From Streptomyces albus subsp. albus (lineage in GTDB: Bacteria > Actinomycetota > Actinomycetes > Streptomycetales > Streptomycetaceae), in contig NZ_JOID01000012.1 in NCBI RefSeq assembly GCF_000719865.1, positions 1 through 64,000 of the forward strand: a DNA stretch of 64,000 nucleotides, in the 5' to 3' direction. Each line of letters begins with the position of its first letter. Position 1 is the stretch's first letter. Below are positions 57,403-64,000 of this stretch, in pieces. Position numbers and translations under genes: made by a program. The notes under the pieces are model-generated. The model ran no database searches and had not been told where the DNA came from. It saw nothing but the letters and a program-made list of their open reading frames with translations.

Positions 57403-59889
57403 ATGGCACTGCGCACGCGTACGCCTGAGAGACCGGGGCGGGGGGCGGACCGCGTACGCCGTCCGGGGTCACTGCGCATGATCCTGCTCGTGCTGGCCCT
57501 CATACCCAGCGTGGCGCTGGCGGCCCTCTGGGGGGTCAGCACCACTCAACTCGCCCTGGACTGGCGGCTGCAGGACCGTCACGCCGCCCTGGCCGAGCGC
57601 GGCGTCGCGCTGACCGGGGACCTGGCCGCCGCGCTCCAGGAGGAACGGCGGCTGACGGCGGAGATCCTGGCCGACCCCGGGACCTCCCCCGCCGCCCTGC
57701 GGAAGCAGCGCGAGCGGACCGACCGGGCGGTGCGGGCCTTCCGCTCCGGAACCGGCAGCGGCACCGATGGACTGCACACCGAACTCCGCGACGCACTGGC
57801 CGGGGCCCGGGAGGAGCTCCGGGTGCTTCCGGAGGTCCGGGAGGACGTGGACGACGGGATCAGCACCCAGCCCGTGGCCTTCGGGTCCTTCACCGTGATG
57901 ATCGACAGTGCTCTCGAGTTCACCGACGCCCTGGGCAACACGGACAACGGCGCGGTCAGCGTCAAGGCACAGCCGCTGACCGACCTCATGTGGGCGACGG
58001 AGACACTCGCCCGCGAGGACGCGGTGCTCACCCGCGGCTGGACCGCGGGTCACCTCGACAAGACCGAGCGCTCCGATCTCGTCGAGTGGATCGGTGCCCA
58101 GCAGTACCTCTTCGAGGACCGCATCGCCTCGCGGCTGCCCGAGGCCGAGGCCGCGTTCCACCAGGACATGACCCTCATGGACGCCTGGCATACCAAGACC
58201 GTGGTGGAGCAGACCCTGCTGCAGGTGCCCCTCACCGAGCCCGAGGACCTGCCCCGCGAGGCCGGCCGGTGGCGGGAGGCCATGGAGGAGCTGCGGCCCC
58301 GGCTCGACGAGCTGACCGGCAGGCTGGCCGCGGACTTCCACCGGGCCGGCGCCGACTCGGTGCGGAGCCTCATGACCCGCATGGTGGCGGCCAGCGCCAT
58401 CGGGCTGGGCGCGGTCGTCGTCGTCATCGCGCTCAGCCTGTGGCTCACCGGCTCCCTGCGGCAGCGGATCTTCGCACTGCGCGACGAGGCGGCACGGCTG
58501 GAGACGGAGCTGCCCGCCGTCGTGGAGCGGCTGCAGCGCGGCGAGGACATCGACGTCGACGCCGAGGTGCGGGAGGTCCCGCACGGCGACGACGAGCTGG
58601 GCCGGCTCGGCCAGACCCTCAACCTCGCCCGCCGCAGCGCCGTCGAGACCGCCGTACGGGAGACCGAGCAGCACCGCGGTTTCGAACGGCTGCTCCAGCG
58701 CATCGCCCGCCGCACCCAGCTGCTCATCGGCCTCCAGCTGAAGAAGCTCGACGAGATGGAGCGCCGGCACGAGGATCCGGAGGTGCTGGAGGGGCTCTTC
58801 GACCTCGACCACCTGGCGGCCCGGCTCCGCCGCTACGAGGAGAACCTCGTCATCCTCGGCGGCGGCCAGCCGCAGCGGCGCTGGCGCAAGCCCGTCCCGG
58901 TGCTGGACGTGCTGCGGTCGGCGCTGGGCGAGGTCCAGGACTACCGCCGCATCCAGATCGAGGTGCAGGGCACCCCGTGGCTGTCCGAACGCGCGGTCGG
59001 CCCGGTGGCGCACATCGTGGCCGAGCTGATGGAGAACGCCACCGCCTTCTCCAAGCCGCCGAACCCCGTGGAGGCACGGGCCGGCCTGGTGGGCCGGGGC
59101 CTGGTGGTGGAGATCGAGGACCGCGGGCTCGGCATGGAGCCGGAGGAGTACGACCGGCTCAACGAGATGATGGCCGAGCCGCCGCGGATGGACATCATGT
59201 CCCGGGCCGACGACGCCCGGCTGGGCCTGTACGTGGTGGCACGGCTGGCCGCCGGGCTCGGGCTGACCCTGGAATTCCGCCCGTCGGTGTTCGGCGGCAC
59301 CCGGGTGATCGTCATGATCCCCGCCGGACTGGTGGCCGACGAGCCGGAACCTGCGGGCGGCGGGGTCCGGGGCGCCGCGAGCCCGGCCGGCAAGTCCCTG
59401 CCGGCGGCCCGCGGGGCCGGGGAGGCCGAGGACACCGCGCGGGCGACCGCCGCGGGCGGGCCCTCCCCCGAACTGCCGCGTCGCTCCCGGGGACAGGCCG
59501 CGGCGGCCGTGACCGGCGGCACCGGCGGGCCCGACGACGGCGCCGGTACGCACGACGACGGGTCCGCCCCGCACGACGGCCGGTCCGCCCCGCACGACGG
59601 TGCCGCGAACGGCCCCGCCGCCGCCCCCGTCACCGGCGCGAGCCCGCTCCCCCGGCGGGTCCGGCAGGCCAGCCTCACCCCCGAACTCCGGAATCCGCCG
59701 CGGCGGACCGGCACCGACGAGGACGCGTCCCCCCACCCGCATCCGGCACCCGAGCGCTCCGGCGCGACGGTGGGCGCGTTCCAGCGCCAGTCCCGCATCA
59801 TCCGCGGGCCGGCCTCCGAGCAGGACATCCCCCCGGCCGACGTCAGCACGCCCCAACCCGGCGGAACAGCAAGGGAAGACCGAGAATGA
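57403..59889 (+). CDS. cvnA: Conservon sensor kinase-like protein CvnA
   Basis: An 828-aa membrane protein, the first gene of a Streptomyces conservon. A membrane helix at about residues 27-47 and a second at about 330-350 frame an extracellular nitrate/nitrite-sensing-type (NIT) helical domain; a HAMP-like segment and an ATPase domain ([20 protein letters not shown]) follow. No phospho-acceptor His-box is clear, as in other CvnA proteins. The C-terminal ~170 residues are a Pro/Ala/Gly-rich tail. ATG 57403. The stop overlaps the next gene by 4 nt. Confidence 0.9.
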   Translation: MALRTRTPERPGRGADRVRRPGSLRMILLVLALIPSVALAALWGVSTTQLALDWRLQDRHAALAERGVALTGDLAAALQEERRLTAEILADPGTSPAALRKQRERTDRAVRAFRSGTGSGTDGLHTELRDALAGAREELRVLPEVREDVDDGISTQPVAFGSFTVMIDSALEFTDALGNTDNGAVSVKAQPLTDLMWATETLAREDAVLTRGWTAGHLDKTERSDLVEWIGAQQYLFEDRIASRLPEAEAAFHQDMTLMDAWHTKTVVEQTLLQVPLTEPEDLPREAGRWREAMEELRPRLDELTGRLAADFHRAGADSVRSLMTRMVAASAIGLGAVVVVIALSLWLTGSLRQRIFALRDEAARLETELPAVVERLQRGEDIDVDAEVREVPHGDDELGRLGQTLNLARRSAVETAVRETEQHRGFERLLQRIARRTQLLIGLQLKKLDEMERRHEDPEVLEGLFDLDHLAARLRRYEENLVILGGGQPQRRWRKPVPVLDVLRSALGEVQDYRRIQIEVQGTPWLSERAVGPVAHIVAELMENATAFSKPPNPVEARAGLVGRGLVVEIEDRGLGMEPEEYDRLNEMMAEPPRMDIMSRADDARLGLYVVARLAAGLGLTLEFRPSVFGGTRVIVMIPAGLVADEPEPAGGGVRGAASPAGKSLPAARGAGEAEDTARATAAGGPSPELPRRSRGQAAAAVTGGTGGPDDGAGTHDDGSAPHDGRSAPHDGAANGPAAAPVTGASPLPRRVRQASLTPELRNPPRRTGTDEDASPHPHPAPERSGATVGAFQRQSRIIRGPASEQDIPPADVSTPQPGGTAREDRE

Positions 59890-60320
59890 CACAGCGCACC
59901 ACGGCAACCGACCGGGACCTCGACTGGCTGCTCGACGGACTGGTGGAACAGGTGGCGGGGACCCTGCACGCCGTCATCCTGTCCGACGACGGCATGGTCG
60001 TCAGCCAGTCCGGGACCATCGAACGGACGGACGCCGAGCGGCTGGCCGCCGTGGCCACCGGCCAGCAGAGCCTCGCCCGGGGCATCGACGAGCTCTTCAG
60101 CGGCGGAGCGGTGCGCCAGATCATCGTGGAACTGGCGGACCTGTGGCTCTTCATCATCTCCGCGGGCAAGGGCACGCATCTCGCGGTGGTGGCCTCCCAG
60201 GAGGTCGACGCCGAGGTGATGTCGGTGGCGATGTACACCCTGGTCCAGCAGGTCGGCAAGAAGCTGGGCACGGAGCCCCGCACCGACTCCTCCGCCGGTG
60301 ACGGAGGTAGATCTGGTTGA
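59886..60320 (+). CDS. cvnB: Conservon roadblock/LC7-domain protein CvnB
   Basis: A 144-aa soluble protein of the roadblock/LC7 family (LDGLVEQVAGTLHAVILSDDGMVV, IVELADLWLFIISAGKGTHLAVV). In the CvnABCD set this protein is thought to link the sensor to the GTPase. ATG at 59886 overlaps the cvnA stop by 4 nt, and its own stop overlaps cvnC. Confidence 0.93.
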   Translation: MTQRTTATDRDLDWLLDGLVEQVAGTLHAVILSDDGMVVSQSGTIERTDAERLAAVATGQQSLARGIDELFSGGAVRQIIVELADLWLFIISAGKGTHLAVVASQEVDAEVMSVAMYTLVQQVGKKLGTEPRTDSSAGDGGRSG

Positions 60321-60697
60321 GCCACTGGACGGACGGGCTGGAACCGGACGACGCCGACGGGTCCCTGGTCCGGCCGTACACGATCACCCGTGGCCGCACG
60401 GTCCCGGAGCGGGACGACCTCACGCTGATCACCATGGTCGTCACCACGGACCCGGACCGGCCCGCCGCGCGCGGCCTGGAGCCCGAGCACCGCGCCATTC
60501 TGGAGCGGTGCCGGGTCCCCGCCGCGGTCGCGGAGATCGCGGCCACGCTCGATCTGCCGGTCTCCGTGACCAAGATCCTGATCGGGGATCTGATCGCGCT
60601 GGGCGGGGTGACGACACGGCCGCCGATGACGGCCGCGCAAGCCGGACTGGACAGGACTCTTCTGCGGGCGGTGAGGGATGGGCTCGAACAACTCTGA
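60317..60697 (+). CDS. cvnC: Conservon DUF742 protein CvnC
   Basis: A 126-aa DUF742 protein: SLVRPYTITRGRTVPERDDLTLITMVV and a winged-helix-like C-terminal part (VAEIAATLDLPVSVTKILIGDLIALG). TTG start overlapping the cvnB stop by 4 nt. Part of the conservon signalling complex; its exact role is unknown. Confidence 0.92.
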   Translation: MSHWTDGLEPDDADGSLVRPYTITRGRTVPERDDLTLITMVVTTDPDRPAARGLEPEHRAILERCRVPAAVAEIAATLDLPVSVTKILIGDLIALGGVTTRPPMTAAQAGLDRTLLRAVRDGLEQL

Positions 60698-61310
60698 CGA
60701 CGGAGCCGGACCGGAGCGTGGCCGGGCGGCTCCGGCGGCCGTCAAGTTCCTCGTCGCCGGCGGCTTCGGGGTGGGCAAGACGACCCTGGTCGGGGCGGTC
60801 AGCGAGGTGGCCCCCGTCCGGACCGAGGAGTATCTGACGCAGGCCAGCGCCGGTGTCGACGTCATCGAGGGGCTGGCGGGGAAGAGCACCACCACGGTGG
60901 CGCTGGACTTCGGCCGCATCACCATCAGCGCCGACCTGGTGGTCTACCTCTTCGGCACCCCGGGCCAGGAGCGCTTCTGGTTCATGTGGAACGACCTCGT
61001 CAACGGGGCGCTCGGGGCGATCGTCCTGGTCGACACCCGGCGGCTGGAGGTGAGCTTCGCCTCGATCGACTTCTTCGAGAACCGCGGCATCCCGTTCGTG
61101 GTGGGGGTCAACTGCTTCCACGGGCACTGCGACCGGACGGAGGAGGAGGTGCGGCACGCCCTCGACCTCGACCCGGCGGTGCCGCTGCTGCTGGGCGATG
61201 TCCGGCGGCCGGAGGCGGGGCGGGATCTGCTGCTCGCCCTGGTCGATCTGCTGATGTCGCTGGCCGCGCCGGACGGCGCTCCGGCGGGCCGGGGCGCCGG
61301 CGTGAGCTGA
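60678..61310 (+). CDS. cvnD: Conservon small GTP-binding protein CvnD
   Basis: A 210-aa P-loop GTPase with Walker A GGFGVGKTT (K34), the GTPGQERFW segment and an NCFHGH motif near the NKxD position (Asn kept, Lys-Asp changed). MglA-like small GTPase family acting downstream of CvnA-B-C. Starts 20 nt before the cvnC stop (overlap), a typical conservon arrangement. Confidence 0.92.
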   Translation: MGSNNSDDGAGPERGRAAPAAVKFLVAGGFGVGKTTLVGAVSEVAPVRTEEYLTQASAGVDVIEGLAGKSTTTVALDFGRITISADLVVYLFGTPGQERFWFMWNDLVNGALGAIVLVDTRRLEVSFASIDFFENRGIPFVVGVNCFHGHCDRTEEEVRHALDLDPAVPLLLGDVRRPEAGRDLLLALVDLLMSLAAPDGAPAGRGAGVS

Positions 61311-61333
61311 ACGGCCCGGCGGGAAGCGGACCG

Positions 61334-63283
61334 TCAGCGGATGGTGCGGTGGACGTTCTCCCGGCGCGAGGGGCCGGGGGCCGCGCCGGCGATCCAGGGC
61401 CCGTCACCGCTGGGATCGAGGACGCCCTCCTCCAGCCAGGTGTACGCCCCGCCGAGGACTCCCGCGGCGACCTTGCGGTCGGGGTCGTCGGTGTTGGTCC
61501 ACAGCCGGCGGAAGAGTTCCTCGGTGCGGACGCGCGCCTGCCGGCAGAAGGCGTCGGCCAGTTGGTACGCCTCCCGGCCGTGGCCGCCCTCGCGTCGCGA
61601 CTGCTCCGCCCGGGCGCAGGCCGCGCTGACGGCGAACAACTCCGCGCCGATGTCCACGATCCGGCCGAGGAAGCACTGCCGGCCCTCCAGCCGCCCCTGC
61701 CACCGGGACATGGCAAGGAAGGTGGCGCGGGCCAGCCGGCGGGAGGAGCGTTCGGCCCAGCGCAGATGGCGGGCGAGGTCCGGGTGGCCCGCCGGGTGGA
61801 ACTCCTGGTAGGAGCGCGGCAGTTGGCCGGGTCCGGTGAGCAGCCCCGGCAGCCAGCGGGCGTAGAAGCCGCCGGCCCGGGCGCCGGCGCGGGCCTTCCC
61901 GGTCAGGGGGACGTCCGGGTCGATGAGCTCGCCGGCCACCGACAGATGGGCGTCGACGGCCTCGCGGGCGATCAGCAGGTGCATGATCTCCGTGGAGCCC
62001 TCGAAGATGCGGTTGATGCGCAGATCGCGCAGCACCTGCTCGGCGGGGACGGCGCGTTCGCCGCGCGCGGCGAGGGAGGCGGCGGTCTCGTAGCCGCGGC
62101 CGCCGCGGATCTGGACGAGGTCGTCGGCGATGCGGCAGGCCATCTCGCTGCCGTAGAGCTTGGCGAGCGCGGCCTCGATCCGGATGTCCGTGCGGTCCTC
62201 GTCGGCCATCCGCCCCGCGAGCTCGACCATGGCCTCCAGGGCGAAGGTGGTGGCCGCGATGAAGGAGATCTTGGCCCCCACGGCCTCGTGCCGCCCGACC
62301 GGCCGGCCCCACTGCTCGCGGACGGCGGACCACTCGCGGGCGATCTTCAGGCTCCATTTGCCGGCGCCGGCGCAGATGGCGGGGAGGGAGAGCCGGCCGG
62401 TGTTGAGGGTGGTGAGGGCGATGCGGAGGCCCGCGCCCTCCGCGCCGATGCGGTGGGCGGCGGGGACCCGGACCCGGTGGAAGCGCGTCACCCCGTTCTC
62501 CAGGCCGCGGAGTCCCATGAAGGCGTTGCGGTGTTCGACGGTGACGCCCTCGGAGGCGGCCTCCACGACGAAGGCGGTGATGCCGCCCCGGTGGCCGTCC
62601 CCGGCCGGGACGCGGGCCATGACGACGAGCAGGTCGGCGATGACGCCGTTGGTGGTCCAGAGTTTCACCCCGTCGAGGAGGTAGTCGTCGCCGTCGGGCA
62701 CGGCGGTGGTCGCCAGGCGGGCCGGGTCGGAGCCGACGTCGGGCTCGGTGAGGAGGAAGGCCGAAAGGTCGGTGCGGGCGCAGCGCGGCAGGAAGGCCTC
62801 CTTCTGCTCCTCGGTCCCGAAGACCTTCAGCGGCTGGGGGACGCCGATCGACTGGTGCGCGGAGAGCAGGGCCGCGATCGCGGGGCTGACGGAGCCGGTC
62901 AGGGCGAGGGCCCGGTTGTAGTGCACCTGGCTGAGCCCGAGGCCGCCGTACCGGGTGCCGATCTTCATGCCGAGCGCGCCGAGGTCCTTGAGGCCGCGGA
63001 TGACGTCGTCGGGGATGCGCGCCTCGCGTTCGATCAGGGCGCTGTCGACGCGGGTGGCCAGGAACTCGCGGAGCCGGGCGAGGAAGGCCTCCCCGCGCTC
63101 TTCGTCGCCGGGGTCGGGCGCGCGGCCGGGGTGGACGAGGTCCAGCCGGAACCGGCCGAGGAAGAGCTCCTTGGCGAAGCTCGGCCGGCGCCACTCCTGC
63201 TCGCGGGCGGCCTCGGCCACCTCGCGCGCTTCGCGTTCGGAGACGGAGGGACGGGCGGGGGGACGGGCGGACGGTGCGGTCAC
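61334..63283 (-). CDS. Acyl-CoA dehydrogenase family protein
   Basis: A 649-aa flavoprotein, longer than the usual 380-400 aa, with an extended N-terminal segment and a C-terminal extra helical domain (large ACAD type). Recognisable parts include the FAD-binding loop LTEPDVGSD, the DGVKLWTTNGVI region and the C-terminal IRGGRGYETA segment. I chose the GTG at 63283 (MTAPSARPP) with GAGGTGAG just upstream; the longer frame crosses the LacI operators. Substrate unknown. Divergent from the LacI gene. Confidence 0.88.
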   Translation of the reverse strand: MTAPSARPPARPSVSEREAREVAEAAREQEWRRPSFAKELFLGRFRLDLVHPGRAPDPGDEERGEAFLARLREFLATRVDSALIEREARIPDDVIRGLKDLGALGMKIGTRYGGLGLSQVHYNRALALTGSVSPAIAALLSAHQSIGVPQPLKVFGTEEQKEAFLPRCARTDLSAFLLTEPDVGSDPARLATTAVPDGDDYLLDGVKLWTTNGVIADLLVVMARVPAGDGHRGGITAFVVEAASEGVTVEHRNAFMGLRGLENGVTRFHRVRVPAAHRIGAEGAGLRIALTTLNTGRLSLPAICAGAGKWSLKIAREWSAVREQWGRPVGRHEAVGAKISFIAATTFALEAMVELAGRMADEDRTDIRIEAALAKLYGSEMACRIADDLVQIRGGRGYETAASLAARGERAVPAEQVLRDLRINRIFEGSTEIMHLLIAREAVDAHLSVAGELIDPDVPLTGKARAGARAGGFYARWLPGLLTGPGQLPRSYQEFHPAGHPDLARHLRWAERSSRRLARATFLAMSRWQGRLEGRQCFLGRIVDIGAELFAVSAACARAEQSRREGGHGREAYQLADAFCRQARVRTEELFRRLWTNTDDPDRKVAAGVLGGAYTWLEEGVLDPSGDGPWIAGAAPGPSRRENVHRTIR

Positions 63284-63498
63284 GGGGCTCACCTCGCCGC
63301 GAGTAGGGGCGTACGGGGCCGGGGCCGGCCCGGGCCGGGACGGCGGGATCCGGCCGGGCGGTGGGGGCCGGTGTCGGTGTACCCGGCCGGGGGCGCCCCG
63401 TACCGGTCGCGCCCCGCGCCACTGGGCCGGACGGCGGGTACGGGGACGGACGGGGGAGGGGCGACCGCGGGGGGCGCGCGGCGGTCCCACACCCGCCG

Positions 63499-63512
63499 TT
63501 GAAGCGCTTCGA
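63499..63512. promoter_or_regulatory. LacI-family operator-like palindrome 1
   Basis: Palindromic core GAAGCGCTTC at 63501-63510, within TTGAAGCGCTTCGA. This matches the general LacI-type operator shape (central CG). Confidence 0.6.
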
Positions 63513-63600
63513 CACTCCTCTGGACAGCTCCCGGGCACCGGTCTACTGTCATGGCACGGCAACGTCCCCGGGGTAGGATCCATCGCGACCGACCGCATAG

Positions 63601-63614
63601 TCGAAGCGCTTCAC
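63601..63614. promoter_or_regulatory. LacI-family operator-like palindrome 2
   Basis: The same 10-bp core GAAGCGCTTC at 63603-63612, 102 bp from the first and about 50 nt before the regulator start, suggesting autoregulation or looping. Confidence 0.6.
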
Positions 63615-63662
63615 CCGTCCGGGGCCGGCCGCCCGTCACCGTCGCGCCGCTGGGGGACTCGC

Positions 63663-64000
63663 ATGGTCACACTCGCCGAGGTCGCCCGGCATGCCGGAGT
63701 CTCCGCCAGCACGGTGAGTTACGTCCTCAGCGGCAAGCGTTCGATCTCCGCCACCACCCGCGACAGGGTCGAACGCAGCATCGAGGAGCTGGGCTACCAC
63801 CCCAACGCGGGCGCCCGCGCCCTCGCCAGCAGCCGTTCGAACATCATCGCGCTGATGATGCCGCTGCGGACCGACATGTACGTCCCGGTGATGATGGAGA
63901 TCGCCCTCGCGGTCGCCACCACCGCCCGCGAGCACGGCTACGACGTGCTGCTGCTGACCGGCGAGGAGGGCCCGGCCGCCGTGCGCCGGGTGGCCGGCAG
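63663..64000 (+). CDS. LacI-family transcriptional regulator (partial, 3' cut)
   Basis: The first 112 codons of a LacI-type regulator, cut by the window end. The N-terminal helix-turn-helix is clear (VTLAEVARHAGVSASTVSYVLSGKRSIS with the hinge region GYHPNAGARALASSRS), then the start of the sugar-binding-type core (NIIALMMPL...). ATG 63663 with GGGGGA upstream. The effector and target genes are outside the window; two operator-like sites lie upstream. Confidence 0.9.
   Translation, partial: MVTLAEVARHAGVSASTVSYVLSGKRSISATTRDRVERSIEELGYHPNAGARALASSRSNIIALMMPLRTDMYVPVMMEIALAVATTAREHGYDVLLLTGEEGPAAVRRVAG

Larger units (their letters stand above)
63284..63662. promoter_or_regulatory. Divergent acyl-CoA dehydrogenase/LacI control region
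   Basis: 379 nt between divergent genes, with two LacI-type palindromes (listed). Probably holds promoters for both and for autoregulation of the regulator. No gene is seen. Confidence 0.5.

Overview
The window looks like a piece of a Streptomyces chromosome. It is very GC-rich (about 70% or more by eye, with codon third positions almost all G or C), uses GTG and TTG starts freely, and carries gene sets typical of the genus: a Streptomyces-type type VII secretion (T7SS/ESX) locus, a conservon (CvnABCD), DUF397 and DUF4439 proteins, and the rpsO-pnp pair. From memory the order resembles the conserved core of S. coelicolor around SCO57xx; I could not check that here. Gene functions below come from motif and family recognition, not from searches.

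Layout. (1) 0.3-10.5 kb: mostly minus-strand housekeeping genes: RNase J (rnj), dapA, thyX, a small TPR protein, dapB, an M16 peptidase overlapping pnp, and rpsO. A small PH-domain-like membrane protein is divergent from thyX. (2) 10.7-37.8 kb: a large T7SS locus. It holds eccD and eccC head to head, then a plus-strand accessory module (small helical protein, 769-aa WXG-type protein, lipoprotein, DUF397 protein). After that comes a minus-strand block with two WXG100 proteins, a mycosin, a WXG-headed proline-rich protein, another helical protein, three tandem PQQ-type beta-propeller proteins, a second mycosin that is also a predicted lipoprotein, and eccB. Divergent from eccB are eccE, an unknown gene and an EspI-like proline-rich ParA ATPase. 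No EccA and no typical PE/PPE proteins are seen. (3) 38.0-46.8 kb: minus-strand translation and cofactor genes ribF, truB, rbfA, a DUF503 gene, infB, ylxR, nusA, rimP. (4) 47.0-49.4 kb: plus-strand ferritin-like pair and a kinase-fold protein that has lost its catalytic Asp. (5) 49.4-57.1 kb: minus-strand proS, two GNAT proteins, ispG, a site-2 protease (RseP/Rip1 type) and dxr. (6) 57.4-61.3 kb: a four-gene conservon (sensor kinase, roadblock protein, DUF742 protein, small GTPase) with overlapping genes. (7) 61.3-64.0 kb: an acyl-CoA dehydrogenase divergent from a LacI-type regulator cut by the window end, with two palindromic LacI-type sites between them.

How the genes work together. The T7SS genes should build a membrane channel (EccB, EccC, EccD, EccE), a protease (MycP) and export substrates (WXG100 pair). 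The accessory genes are candidate substrates, partners or cell-surface factors. The most unusual part is 16.6-20.0 kb: the 3' third of the 769-aa WXG-type gene drops to roughly 50% GC, and a lipoprotein gene follows 3 nt later. This looks like a variable cargo region with a possible partner or immunity protein, although this is inference. Many transcription units end in long, perfect GC-rich hairpins without U-tracts; these are listed.
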